Source: Bacteroidales bacterium
GTDB lineage: Bacteria > Bacteroidota > Bacteroidia > Bacteroidales > F082
DNA length: 64,000 nucleotides
Reading direction: 5' to 3'
NCBI GenBank assembly: GCA_016936355.1
Contig: JAFGYB010000055.1
Location: 33,883 to 97,882, forward strand
The first letter of the stretch is position 1; each line of letters opens with the position of its first letter. Positions 41,050 to 48,938 of this stretch are shown here, one piece after another. A model generated the notes under the pieces. The model saw only the letters and a list, made by a program, of their open reading frames with translations. It ran no database searches and was not told the DNA's origin. The position numbers and the translations under genes were made by a program.

Positions 41050-41611
41050 ATTTGTTGTTGTATAGGTTCATCGTTCGGTCGATGCCCTGGTGAACGAAAT
41101 TCTGTACCATTTCCACGGCTTTTTCCACCCTCGGAATGAGCAGATTGGTTTCCGATTTTGTCCACTGTCCCAGCACATAGTCTACCTGATACCCTCTGGC
41201 AAAATCATTACCGATGCCTACCCGTAGCCGGGGAAAGGTTTCGGTTCCCAGTTTTATAATGATATCGGTAAGCCCGTTGTGACCGGCATCCCCGCCTTTC
41301 TTTTTCATGCGCAGAGTGCCGGTGTCCAAAGCAATGTCGTCCAAAACAACCAGAAGGTTAGAAAGAGGGATTTTTTCTTTTTCGAGCCAGTACTTCACGG
41401 CTTTTCCGCTGAGGTTCATATAAGTGGTGGGTTTGATGACCACCAGGGTTTTCCCGCGGAATTTCACGTTGGCCACCGAAGCCAGTCTGTCGGTGGTGAA
41501 GCTACCGTTCAGTTCATTCACCAAAGCGTCGGCTACCACAAACCCGATGTTGTGCCGTGTATTTTCGTATTCGGCACCAATGTTTCCCAAACCCGCAATC
41601 AAATATTTCAT
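41048..41611 (-). CDS. pth: peptidyl-tRNA hydrolase
   Basis: 187-residue Pth, releasing peptides from drop-off peptidyl-tRNA so the tRNA can be recycled. It begins MKYLIAGLGNIGAEYENTRH with Asn10 and catalytic His20 (NTRHNIGF). KPTTYMNLSG and VLDDIALDTG (active-site Asp) follow, and GGDAGHNGL later in the domain. Length is normal. It lies downstream of rplY and prs on the same strand but beyond a terminator, so it may have its own promoter. The 3' end merges with a bidirectional terminator. Confidence 0.97.
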   Translation of the reverse strand: MKYLIAGLGNIGAEYENTRHNIGFVVADALVNELNGSFTTDRLASVANVKFRGKTLVVIKPTTYMNLSGKAVKYWLEKEKIPLSNLLVVLDDIALDTGTLRMKKKGGDAGHNGLTDIIIKLGTETFPRLRVGIGNDFARGYQVDYVLGQWTKSETNLLIPRVEKAVEMVQNFVHQGIDRTMNLYNNK

Positions 41612-41664
41612 GGTTCAAAGTTGATTCAAAAATACGACAATCTGTTTTTGGTTTTTCAGGAATG

Positions 41665-41694
41665 AAAAAAGGGATAAAGCAAAAGCCTTATCCC
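41665..41694 (-). terminator. terminator between rplY and pth
   Basis: Minus-strand stem GGGATAA/TTATCCC extended by a GC pair step, followed by a T-run (the A-run at 41665-41670 on the plus strand). Confidence 0.82.
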
Positions 41695-41717
41695 TCTTAA
41701 TATTCTGTAGAAGATAT

Positions 41718-42341
41718 CTATTCTGCTGCCGGGGTTTCAGCTGCATCACCAGCAGCTTCTTCACCTTCCTCTTCTTCCTCTTCTTCACCGGCAACTATAC
41801 CACGGGCAGTTTTCACTGTCACAATCACGTTGCTGGCCGGATCCAGGAACTGGAGTCCTTCAACGGAAACATCTTTTACTTTTACGGCACGACCAATATC
41901 CAGTTTGGAAACACTAACTTCAATGGTTTCAGGCATCTTTTCAATCAGTCCTTTTACTTTCAGCTTGCGCAGTTTCAAACGCAATTTACCCCCTTTTACC
42001 ACACCGGGTGCTTTACCGGTCAGACTTACGGGAAGTCCAATGGTTACAGGCTTACCGGGAACGAGTTCCAGGAAGTCAACATGCAGCACTTCATCCGTTG
42101 TGGGGTGGTACTGAATGTCCTGCAGAATGGTTTCGTATGTTTTGCCATCCAGTTCAATTTTGATGACATACACATCGGGAGTAAAAAGAACTTTGTCAAA
42201 AGCCAGGCGGTCGAGGGTAAAATGTACCTGCTCTTTACCACCATAAATTACACAGGGGAATTTCCCTTCCTTTCTGTGTTGTTTAGCATCTTTTTTCCCT
42301 ACGTTCTCTCTCAGAGAACCGCTCAATGATACTGTTTTCAT
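41718..42341 (-). CDS. rplY: 50S ribosomal protein L25, long (Ctc/TL5) form
   Basis: 207-residue L25/Ctc: the N-terminal 5S-rRNA-binding domain (SLRENVGKKDAKQHRKEGKF, PCVIYGG) covers about residues 1-95. The C-terminal TL5-type beta domain covers about 96-185. A Glu/Ala-rich acidic tail (after residue 183) is common in Bacteroidota. The two-domain form is linked with general stress in other bacteria. It lies 24 nt downstream of prs, the classic prs-rplY pair. Confidence 0.96.
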   Translation of the reverse strand: MKTVSLSGSLRENVGKKDAKQHRKEGKFPCVIYGGKEQVHFTLDRLAFDKVLFTPDVYVIKIELDGKTYETILQDIQYHPTTDEVLHVDFLELVPGKPVTIGLPVSLTGKAPGVVKGGKLRLKLRKLKVKGLIEKMPETIEVSVSKLDIGRAVKVKDVSVEGLQFLDPASNVIVTVKTARGIVAGEEEEEEEGEEAAGDAAETPAAE

Positions 42342-42365
42342 GATAAAAATTAATTTAAAAAATGG

Positions 42366-43316
42366 TTATTTGTCACTTTTCCCGATTTTAAAAAGGGAAC
42401 TAATCGACTCGTAATTTTCAACCCGCTTGATTACTTCTGCAAGCAAATCGGCGGTGGATAATACTTTTATTTTTTTGCACTCTTCCTTGATGGGAATGGT
42501 ATCCGAAACCACTACTTCCGAGAAGGGAGATTTCCGGATGTTTTCATAAGCATTCCCCGAAAAGATGGCATGGGTAGCAATGGCTCTCACACTGTTGGCT
42601 CCTTTTTCCATGATCAGTTCTCCTGCCTTGGTAATGGAGCCGCCCGTGTCGATGATGTCGTCTACCAACACCACGTCTTTTCCTTCCACGTCGCCAATGA
42701 GCTGCATTTTTTCCACCACATTAGGACGGGTGCGTTGTTTGTAGCAAATGGCAAAACCCGTATTCAGGGCCTTGGCATAGCTGGCAGCCCGGCGTGTTCC
42801 GCCTGTGTCGGGAGAAGCCATCATCAGGTTCGGAAGATTCAGGTCTTTCAGATATGGATGAAAGATCACCGATGCATACAAATGATCTACCGGAATATCA
42901 AAAAATCCCTGGATCTGATCGGCATGCAAATCAATGGTGATCAGCCGGGTAATTCCCGTAGACGTGAGCAAATTTGAAATCATTTTGGCACCGATGGAAA
43001 CCCGGGGTTTGTCTTTGCGGTCCTGCCGAGCGTATCCGAAGTACGGAATCACTGCCACAATGGTCCGGGCCGAAGCCCTTTTGGCCGCATCAATCATCAT
43101 CAGCAATTCAAGGATGTTGTCGGCGGGAGGCATGGTAGACTGGACAATAAACACGTCCCGTCCACGGATGTTTTCTTCGTAAGAAGTCTGAAATTCTCCG
43201 TCCGAAAAACAAACAACTTCCGACTTTCCGAGCTCCATTCCGTAACTCTTGACGATTTTTTCAGCCAGATATTTGCTGTGGCGACCGGCGAAAATGCTGA
43301 CAATGGGTTCCTGCAT
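42366..43316 (-). CDS. prs: ribose-phosphate pyrophosphokinase
   Basis: 316-residue PRPP synthetase, transferring pyrophosphate from ATP to ribose-5-phosphate; PRPP feeds purines, pyrimidines, histidine, tryptophan and NAD. Visible are the ATP-side GRHSKYLAEKI and SDGEFQTSYEENIRG near the N-terminus, the flexible-loop YARQDRKDKPR (about residues 100-110), and the ribose-phosphate loop VLVDDIIDTGGSI. Length is typical of class I enzymes. It is first in the prs-rplY unit, with a TACTTTTG promoter motif 31 nt upstream of the ATG. Confidence 0.97.
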   Translation of the reverse strand: MQEPIVSIFAGRHSKYLAEKIVKSYGMELGKSEVVCFSDGEFQTSYEENIRGRDVFIVQSTMPPADNILELLMMIDAAKRASARTIVAVIPYFGYARQDRKDKPRVSIGAKMISNLLTSTGITRLITIDLHADQIQGFFDIPVDHLYASVIFHPYLKDLNLPNLMMASPDTGGTRRAASYAKALNTGFAICYKQRTRPNVVEKMQLIGDVEGKDVVLVDDIIDTGGSITKAGELIMEKGANSVRAIATHAIFSGNAYENIRKSPFSEVVVSDTIPIKEECKKIKVLSTADLLAEVIKRVENYESISSLFKIGKSDK

Positions 43317-43347
43317 CAGTATAGCTTAATGATTTGAAACTGCGGTG

Positions 43348-43355
43348 CAAAAGTA
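43348..43355 (-). promoter_or_regulatory. -7 promoter element of prs-rplY
   Basis: Minus strand TACTTTTG, a perfect TAnnTTTG, 31 nt upstream of the ATG. Confidence 0.55.
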
Positions 43356-43387
43356 ACATAAAATATGAAGTGACAAAACCCTGTTTA

Positions 43388-44455
43388 TTAATTTTGTTCC
43401 AGTGCCACCCGCATGTAAACCGGGTTGTGGTCGCTGTTGGCAAAATTCATATTTATGGTCTTAACATTCAGTAGTTTCACGTTGGGTGAAAGAATAAAGT
43501 AATCGATGGTGGTGGTACCGTTTTCCCCCCTTACAAACGACTTATCGTTGTCGCGGTTGGAAGGTTCCGAAGCATCATATGCCCATTGCCAGTCAGAAGG
43601 AAACGTTTTGTCGCTCATCTGTATCTGGGTTGGAACGAACGTGTTGCCTCCGTAATTACCCTCCGGTTTGAACTTGGGCGGGTTGGCATTCCAGTCGCCA
43701 CCGGCGATTACATAATTCCCTTTGTTGTATTCCTCCAGCATTTTGTCTTTCAGAATATTCAGTTCTTTTACCCGTAATACACTGTCGTAAACATAAGCCG
43801 AATTGTGGGTGTTCATTACCACCAGGTCTTTTCCATTGGCCAGGGGGAAGCGCGTTAGAATGAAACAGCGATCCAGTAAAAAGAGCCGGTCGGGCCAGGA
43901 AGCAATAAGAGGATAAGCATAGCGGTCGGCCTGCGTATAGGGCAGGTTGGTAAAAGTCATTTGTCCTGCGTCTACATGGCCCATGAGTTCGTACCACGGA
44001 ACAGGCACAAAAGGACATTTGTAATTGGCAGCAAACAGTGCGTGACTTCCTTTCTTGGCTTCGCTGATGACATTCACCTCGTTGATGTTGTAACTTCTGT
44101 GTGAACGTTTGTCCACTTCCTGGATGAACCAGAAATCCACCGAATCGTGGTTGGTTACAAAATGCTCAATTCCCTTCAGGTACTTCTGAACCATTTCTTT
44201 GGACGGTCGCACTTTGGTCCCTCCGTCGTAGAAAAAGTCCATTTCGGCTCCCAGTCCGGCATAACCGATATTCCAGGTCATGAAACTAAACGTGTCTTGT
44301 TTGATGGGACTTACATGATTTTCTTTATTTCCCTTCACGAGGTTTTCCACTTCAGCCGGACGGTAATCGGTCGCGGTGATGTAAAAAAGGAAAGCGGCAA
44401 AAAAGAGAATAACGAGCAATACAATAATGCCCAGTACTTTGAAAAATTTCTTCAT
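43388..44455 (-). CDS. membrane-anchored endonuclease/exonuclease/phosphatase family protein
   Basis: 355-residue EEP-superfamily hydrolase (metal-dependent phosphodiesterase fold). An N-terminal membrane helix (about residues 6-28) is followed by the catalytic domain with FMTWNIGYAGLG, FIQEVD (metal-binding Glu), VMNTHNSAYV, GGDWNANP and the C-terminal SDHNPVYM (catalytic Asp-His). I took the ATG at 44455 because it begins a clean signal anchor; the upstream in-frame start adds 50 residues of low-quality sequence. The substrate could be a phosphoinositide-like lipid, nucleic acid or sphingomyelin-type compound; nothing in the sequence decides. It appears to be transcribed alone. Confidence 0.88.
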   Translation of the reverse strand: MKKFFKVLGIIVLLVILFFAAFLFYITATDYRPAEVENLVKGNKENHVSPIKQDTFSFMTWNIGYAGLGAEMDFFYDGGTKVRPSKEMVQKYLKGIEHFVTNHDSVDFWFIQEVDKRSHRSYNINEVNVISEAKKGSHALFAANYKCPFVPVPWYELMGHVDAGQMTFTNLPYTQADRYAYPLIASWPDRLFLLDRCFILTRFPLANGKDLVVMNTHNSAYVYDSVLRVKELNILKDKMLEEYNKGNYVIAGGDWNANPPKFKPEGNYGGNTFVPTQIQMSDKTFPSDWQWAYDASEPSNRDNDKSFVRGENGTTTIDYFILSPNVKLLNVKTINMNFANSDHNPVYMRVALEQN

Positions 44456-44550
44456 GGTGTTCGTTTTTGTCCGGGAAAGGTAGAAAAATTTTTGTTCGTG
44501 AGGCTCAAGTTTCAGAAACGAAATGCCCTGAAGTTGGTTCGCTGAACGAT

Positions 44551-44565
44551 CCCGACGAAGTCGGA
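44551..44565. repeat. short palindrome (CCGAC GAA GTCGG)
   Basis: 5-bp stem with GAA loop in the gap between the EEP and PHP genes. It resembles the palindrome at 57652-57667 and the hairpin at 48733-48752, suggesting a small interspersed family. Confidence 0.4.
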
Positions 44566-44643
44566 GAGAAGAATTTGCCTCACGATCAGAGACAATAAAA
44601 CGCAATTAAGAATGGTTTTAAATGTTTGAATCCTTTCGCGTGA

Positions 44644-45489
44644 TCACACCAGGGGTAGCGCCACCCAATTTTTGTTTTCAAAATAATATACCTCGTGGAT
44701 GTTGTTTTCTTTCAATTTCCCTAAGGTATATTCAAACAACAGGTCCAGTTCCTCCGGAAGATGGGCATCCGAAGAGATCAAAACAGGGATGTTCAGCGTT
44801 GCGATTTGTTGCAATGCAAACCCGTCGGGGAAAAGTGTTTCCGCCCGTTTTTTGTACATGCCGCGGGTGTTTACCTCCACGATCAGGTCTTTTTCTTTGA
44901 CAAGATGCAATGTTTCTAAAATCAGATCACGGTACCATTTCTCCTCTTCAGTAAAATACCGGTTTTGGTTGTGCATCTTGATTTTGTCCACATGCCCCAC
45001 AATGTCAAATTCCTGACTTTCGACCATTTGGTTAACCTGACGAAAATAGGTTTTGACAGCCTTTTGGATGTCGTTTCCAAATAAATTTTGCAGTCCTTCG
45101 TCGTAGATTTCTTTTTTGGGGCCGTCGATAAACCAGAGTTCCTCACTGCGATCCGGTTTGACCAGGTGTACCGAGCCAATGGCGTAGTCCAGTTTCAGAC
45201 GGTTATACCAGTGGTCAAAGTTTTCTGACAATCCGGGGATAAAATCAATTTCCAGTCCGCGGTACACGGCAATCTGGTTTTTGTATTCTTCTTTGAGGCG
45301 ATCCGTTTCCGAAATGTATTCATCAGCCCGTTCTTCCTTCAGTGAAAAACTGGTTTCAAAAGGCAGGGGCGAATGTTCTGTAAAGCCCACGGCAGCCAGT
45401 TCCAGTTCGATTGCTTTTTGGACATAGGTTTCGGGCGCTTCGGCCCCGTCGGAAAAATAACTGTGCTGGTGCAGGTTGTATCGGATCAT
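44644..45489 (-). CDS. PHP-family histidinol-phosphatase-like protein
   Basis: 281-residue PHP-domain phosphoesterase. The N-terminal metal site is NLHQHSYFSDG (HxH plus Asp). FTEHSPLP, the EIDFIPG region, a central SVHLV and a C-terminal SSDAHLPEEL supply the remaining ligands. Its layout is that of HisJ/HisK-type histidinol phosphatase, dephosphorylating histidinol-phosphate in histidine synthesis. PHP hydrolases of this shape also act on other phosphates, and no his genes are adjacent. I chose the ATG at 45489 (MIRYNLHQH); the start at 45528 runs into a repeat element. Confidence 0.85.
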   Translation of the reverse strand: MIRYNLHQHSYFSDGAEAPETYVQKAIELELAAVGFTEHSPLPFETSFSLKEERADEYISETDRLKEEYKNQIAVYRGLEIDFIPGLSENFDHWYNRLKLDYAIGSVHLVKPDRSEELWFIDGPKKEIYDEGLQNLFGNDIQKAVKTYFRQVNQMVESQEFDIVGHVDKIKMHNQNRYFTEEEKWYRDLILETLHLVKEKDLIVEVNTRGMYKKRAETLFPDGFALQQIATLNIPVLISSDAHLPEELDLLFEYTLGKLKENNIHEVYYFENKNWVALPLV

Positions 45490-45522
45490 GGAAAACTTTT
45501 TTGCAAAGTAAAGGAAAACCAT

Positions 45523-45623
45523 TGTCATTTCGAAGGAGATACGACTGAGAAATCTCCCCGGCTTTAACCTGCTGCTTAGGAGATATCTCCTCTTTCCGTT
45601 TTACTCCACTCGTCGATATGACA
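45523..45623. repeat. palindromic repeat element, about 101 nt (Bacteroidota REP/MITE-like)
   Basis: Outer inverted arms TGTCATTTCGA (45523-45533) and TCGATATGACA (45613-45623). Inner arms are GAGAAATCTCC (45547-45557) and GGAGATATCTCC (45579-45590). The phrase with TGTCATTTCGA and GAGAAATCTC is one I know as a frequent intergenic repeat in Bacteroidota genomes. No coding capacity. Only one full copy is in this window. Confidence 0.75.
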
Positions 45624-45797
45624 AAAGGTTAGCATAACGGTCGAAACAATACAAATGTAACCTAAAGCAAACCATCTGTATGGGGCAGCAGGCAGTTGTA
45701 ATTCCAAAAGCTTCTGACTTCCGTCTCCCGACTTCGGTCTTTCTTCTTCTATCTTAAAATACGCATTCCCCTTAGAAAAGCGCTTTGAATGTTTCTG

Positions 45798-45805
45798 TAT
45801 TTTTG
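45798..45805 (+). promoter_or_regulatory. -7 promoter element of L-threonine dehydrogenase
   Basis: TATTTTTG, a perfect TAnnTTTG, 21 nt before the ATG. Confidence 0.55.
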
Positions 45806-45826
45806 CACCGTTAAAAAAACAGAACA

Positions 45827-46780
45827 ATGGACAATATTCTGGTGATTGGCAGCTCAGGACAGATCGGTTCCGAACTGGTTATGGCCCTGCGAAATATCTA
45901 TGGCAACGAACACGTGTTTGCCACCGACATCAAACAGCCCACTCCTGAAGTGCAGGAAAGCGGCCCGTTCCAAATCCTGGATGTACTGGACTTCAAAAAC
46001 CTGTTGCATTTCATCGTGCGGTATAAGATCACCCAGGTGTACAACCTGGCGGCAGTGCTATCGGGCAATGCGGAAAAAATTCCGTTGCAGGCCTGGGACA
46101 TCAACATGAAGGCCCTGATGAACACGCTGGAAGCCGCCCGCCAGTCGGATGCCAAGAAATTGTTCTGGCCCAGTTCCATTGCTGTTTTTGGTCCTACAAC
46201 TCCGCGACACAATACACCCCAGCTTACCGTCATGGAGCCCAATACGGTGTACGGCATTTCCAAACTGGCCGGCGAACGGTGGGGGACCTATTACAACAAC
46301 CGGTATGGAGTGGACTTCCGCAGTGTACGCTATCCCGGACTCATCAGCTACAAGACCGAACCCGGCGGCGGTACCACCGACTATGCCGTGGAAATCTTTT
46401 TTGAAGCCATCGAAAAGGGGAGCTACCAGTGTTTTCTGAAAGAAGATACGGCGCTGCCCATGATGTTCATGGACGACGCCATTGCCAATACCATTCGTCT
46501 GATGCAGGCCGATCCGAAGAAACTGTCGCACCGCTCGGCTTACAACATGGCCGGCATTTCCTTCGATCCGAAAGAGCTGGCGGATGCCATCCGGAAGCAC
46601 ATGCCTGAATTTAAAATTACCTACAAACCCGATTTCCGGCAAGCCATTGCCGACAGCTGGCCTGCCAGCATCGACGATTCCGTAGCGCAACAGGACTGGG
46701 GTCTGACCAATACTTATGATCTGGAAAAGATGACGAAGCTCATGCTGGAAAAGATCAGGGAAATGAAAGCAACTGTTTAG
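45827..46780 (+). CDS. L-threonine 3-dehydrogenase, SDR (epimerase-like) type
   Basis: 317-residue extended SDR with GSSGQIGSELV as the NAD loop and Ser116/Tyr142/Lys146 as catalytic set (PSSIAVFGP, YGISK). The signatures RYGVDFRSVRYPGLISYKT, PGGGTTDYAVEIFF and LPMMFMDDA separate the short-chain L-threonine dehydrogenases from sugar epimerases. The enzyme oxidises threonine to 2-amino-3-ketobutyrate, which is then cleaved to glycine and acetyl-CoA; the ligase (kbl) is not here. The gene is visibly more GC-rich than its neighbours, which may reflect high expression or transfer. It converges with the thioesterase gene with overlapping stop codons. Confidence 0.92.
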   Translation: MDNILVIGSSGQIGSELVMALRNIYGNEHVFATDIKQPTPEVQESGPFQILDVLDFKNLLHFIVRYKITQVYNLAAVLSGNAEKIPLQAWDINMKALMNTLEAARQSDAKKLFWPSSIAVFGPTTPRHNTPQLTVMEPNTVYGISKLAGERWGTYYNNRYGVDFRSVRYPGLISYKTEPGGGTTDYAVEIFFEAIEKGSYQCFLKEDTALPMMFMDDAIANTIRLMQADPKKLSHRSAYNMAGISFDPKELADAIRKHMPEFKITYKPDFRQAIADSWPASIDDSVAQQDWGLTNTYDLEKMTKLMLEKIREMKATV

Positions 46781-47223
46781 CGGTTGGCTTTTTCAATCAT
46801 TTGAAAGTTTTCGCTTTTGGGAAGTGAAAGAAAGTGATCGGTGATTTCCTGCGGCGGGGTTGTGATCTTGCGTGCCGTGATGTCGATCCAGGCCCCTTCC
46901 ACCACAATTTCTGCTGCCTTTTTTCCTCCGTCTTTGTACAAATGATGGATCATGCTCCAGAACCGTCCGTCTTTGGATATGCCCAGCATTTCCAGGTCCA
47001 CGGTCAGGTCTTCACCCTGCCGCACTTCTCTCATAAAGCGGGTCTCTTCGCGAAACAATACCGGTCCCAATCCCAGGCTTAACAGTTTATCCATGTCGTA
47101 TCCCTGCTGATCCAGATAGGACATACGCACCTGGGCGGCATAATCATTGTATGCAGTGTGCCGCATGTGGTTGTTGGGATCAAAATCGGCCCAGATGGGG
47201 TGAAAGGTGATTTCAAATTTCAT
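46777..47223 (-). CDS. hotdog-fold acyl-CoA thioesterase (4HBT type)
   Basis: 148-residue single hotdog domain. The N-terminal segment IWADFDPNNHMRHTAYNDYA has the 4-hydroxybenzoyl-CoA thioesterase layout, with an Asp and an Asn near the helix start. Later strands carry VRQGEDLTVDLEMLGISKDG. The predicted reaction is hydrolysis of an acyl-CoA or related thioester; the substrate is unknown. I prefer the ATG at 47223 over 47229 because it leaves room for a ribosome site. A TAATTTTG promoter motif lies 25 nt upstream, directly next to the tryptophanase terminator. Confidence 0.85.
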   Translation of the reverse strand: MKFEITFHPIWADFDPNNHMRHTAYNDYAAQVRMSYLDQQGYDMDKLLSLGLGPVLFREETRFMREVRQGEDLTVDLEMLGISKDGRFWSMIHHLYKDGGKKAAEIVVEGAWIDITARKITTPPQEITDHFLSLPKSENFQMIEKANR

Positions 47224-47247
47224 GATCATCTCTTAAATTGGAGTTGC

Positions 47248-47255
47248 CAAAATTA
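47248..47255 (-). promoter_or_regulatory. -7 promoter element of the thioesterase gene
   Basis: Minus strand TAATTTTG, a perfect TAnnTTTG, 25 nt upstream of the chosen ATG and abutting the terminator of the upstream gene. Confidence 0.5.
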
Positions 47256-47295
47256 AAAAAAGTGCCTTAAGTAGTGGATGAACTTAAGACACTTT
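47256..47295 (-). terminator. terminator of the tryptophanase gene
   Basis: Minus-strand stem AAAGTG plus CTTAAGT (one internal mismatch) followed by TTTTTTT. It lies 20 nt after the stop codon. Confidence 0.82.
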
Positions 47296-47314
47296 ATGAA
47301 TTTTAAGATTTTTC

Positions 47315-48691
47315 CTAGGCTTTTTCGAGCTCCACGGTAAAGTGACGCAACAATGGTGCTTCTTTGACGATGCGCAGTCCTTTGGTAATGCTGTCGCGGC
47401 GTTCGAATACATTGATCAGCGCAGCAGCGATGTAATCCATGTGGTTGTTGGTGTACACCCTGCGCGGAACAGCCAGACGCAGCCATTCTTTTTCGGGATA
47501 CCGGTTTTCTCCGGTCACCGGGTCGCGGTCGGCCAGCAGCGTTCCGATTTCCACGCTGCGTACTCCACCTTCCAGGTATAATTCAACTGCTAGTGTCTGA
47601 GCCACATATTCTTCTTGAGGAACCTGGGGAAGAAAAGCTTTGGCATCCACAAAAATGGCGTGGCCCCCGTATGGGTATTGCACTGCAATGCCTTTTTCGC
47701 GCAAGCGTTCACCCAAATAAGCCACCTGTGAAATGCGGGTGTTCAGGTAATCGTATTCGGTGCCTTCGTACAGCCCCACTGCCAGGGCATTCATGTCGCG
47801 ACCCGACATGCCGCCGTACGTGATGTATCCTTCAAACAGAATGTTGAACTGGGTGGCTTTGTCGAAATCGTCCTGGTGACGGAAACCGATGAATCCGCCC
47901 ATATTCACAATGCCGTCTTTTTTGCTGCTCATGGTCATGCCGTCGGCGTAAGAGAACATTTCGCGGACAATGTCGCGGATGTTTTTGTTTTCGTATCCTT
48001 TTTCGCGCTCCCGGATGAAGTAGGCGTTTTCGGCAAAACGGGCCGCATCAAAGAAAACGGGAATGCCGTACTGATCAGCCATAGCTTTAACGGCTTTCAT
48101 GTTTTCCATGGAAACCGGTTGTCCGCCGGTGGAATTACAGGTCACCGTGACGATGATGAGCGGAATTTTTTCTTTGGGATATTTTTTCAGAACGGTTTCC
48201 AGTTTTTCCAGGTCGAGGTTCCCCTTGAAAGGGAAATTGGTTTCGGTATGATTGGCTTCATCCACGGTGCAGTCCACGGCGGAAGCATGTCTGAACTCAA
48301 TATGGCCTTTGGTGGTATCGAAATGCGCATTTCCGGGAATAATATCTCCCTTTTTGATGAGGGCCGAAAACAATACATTTTCGGCCGCGCGTCCCTGATG
48401 GGTAGGCAAAAAATATTCGAATCCGGTAAGGTCGCGGATGGCTTCTTTGAGGTTGTAATAGGAAGAAGCACCGGCATAGCTTTCATCGCCCTGCATAAGG
48501 GCGGCCCATTGTTTGTCGCTCATAGCGCCTGTGCCCGAATCGGTGAGCAGGTCGATGAACACCTGGTCGCTGCGCAGGTTGAATAAATTGTATCCGGCAG
48601 CCTGTATCCATTGTTCGCGTTCGGCACGCGTACTTTTTTTGATGCTTTCTACGACTTTGATTTTATAAGATTCTGCAAAAGGTAAATCCAT
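47315..48691 (-). CDS. tnaA: tryptophanase (tryptophan indole-lyase), PLP-dependent
   Basis: 458-residue beta-eliminating lyase of the tryptophanase/tyrosine phenol-lyase family, splitting tryptophan into indole, pyruvate and ammonia. PLP-binding Lys257 sits in MTMSSKKDGIVNMGG, with FLPTHQGRAAENVLF and VTVTCNSTGGQPVS as the other cofactor and substrate segments. The C-terminal LLRHFTVEL has His450, where tryptophanases have His and phenol-lyases have Phe. However, AVPRRVYTNNHMD resembles the phenol-lyase version, so substrate choice is not beyond doubt. Indole production is the likely outcome. A long leader with a small reading frame and alternative hairpins lies upstream. Confidence 0.9.
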   Translation of the reverse strand: MDLPFAESYKIKVVESIKKSTRAEREQWIQAAGYNLFNLRSDQVFIDLLTDSGTGAMSDKQWAALMQGDESYAGASSYYNLKEAIRDLTGFEYFLPTHQGRAAENVLFSALIKKGDIIPGNAHFDTTKGHIEFRHASAVDCTVDEANHTETNFPFKGNLDLEKLETVLKKYPKEKIPLIIVTVTCNSTGGQPVSMENMKAVKAMADQYGIPVFFDAARFAENAYFIREREKGYENKNIRDIVREMFSYADGMTMSSKKDGIVNMGGFIGFRHQDDFDKATQFNILFEGYITYGGMSGRDMNALAVGLYEGTEYDYLNTRISQVAYLGERLREKGIAVQYPYGGHAIFVDAKAFLPQVPQEEYVAQTLAVELYLEGGVRSVEIGTLLADRDPVTGENRYPEKEWLRLAVPRRVYTNNHMDYIAAALINVFERRDSITKGLRIVKEAPLLRHFTVELEKA

Positions 48692-48732
48692 GATAATAAA
48701 TTAAAAAATGAAAAAATCAGATAACTATCAGG

Positions 48733-48752
48733 ACTCCGACAAGGAGTGTCGG
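48733..48752 (-). promoter_or_regulatory. alternative hairpins in the tryptophanase leader
   Basis: On the minus strand CCGACA can pair with TGTCGG, or ACTCC with GGAGT. The two pairings share bases, so only one can form. They lie directly after a 23-codon upstream reading frame and before a T-rich stretch. Confidence 0.4.
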
Positions 48753-48753
48753 C

Positions 48754-48825
48754 TTAGCAGAAACGGTCTCTTTCCTTGATGTTCAGGAAATTTCTTTTCG
48801 GATGTGGTTTATAAAATAACAACAT
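48754..48825 (-). other. 23-codon upstream reading frame in the tryptophanase leader
   Basis: ATG to TAA frame encoding 23 residues (starting MLLFYKPHPKR, ending RDRFC), placed between the putative promoter and tnaA. It contains no tryptophan codon, unlike enterobacterial TnaC. It could be a leader peptide or a chance frame. Confidence 0.3.
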
Positions 48826-48844
48826 GTTCCTAAAAAGTAGGGTA

Positions 48845-48852
48845 CAAAAGTA
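48845..48852 (-). promoter_or_regulatory. -7 promoter element of tryptophanase
   Basis: Minus strand TACTTTTG, a perfect TAnnTTTG. It implies a leader of about 145 nt before the tnaA ATG. Confidence 0.5.
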
Positions 48853-48908
48853 AGCATTTTTTGGAGAGTGCCGAACCCAGTGATGGTGAACAGGGGACAA
48901 CAATTGTT

Positions 48909-48916
48909 TATTTTTG
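48909..48916 (+). promoter_or_regulatory. -7 promoter element of the SDR gene
   Basis: TATTTTTG, a perfect TAnnTTTG, 22 nt before the ATG. Confidence 0.5.
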
Positions 48917-48938
48917 TGGCCAATAGAAATTAGAAATC

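Larger units (their letters stand above)
45490..45826. other. non-coding region with repeat element and promoter
   Basis: 337 nt between divergent genes. It holds the palindromic element at 45523-45623 and the promoter motif of the threonine dehydrogenase gene; the remainder is without coding character. Confidence 0.6.

Noticed and set aside
45576..45827. 83-codon minus-strand frame in the gap before threonine dehydrogenase
   Set aside because: Built partly from the palindromic repeat and the promoter region; no conserved features.
46058..46690. 210-codon open frame antisense to threonine dehydrogenase
   Set aside because: High GC of the real gene lengthens chance frames; no domain or promoter.
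47876..48586. 236-codon open frame antisense to tryptophanase
   Set aside because: Lies entirely within tnaA; Phe/His/Gly-rich shadow composition and no promoter.
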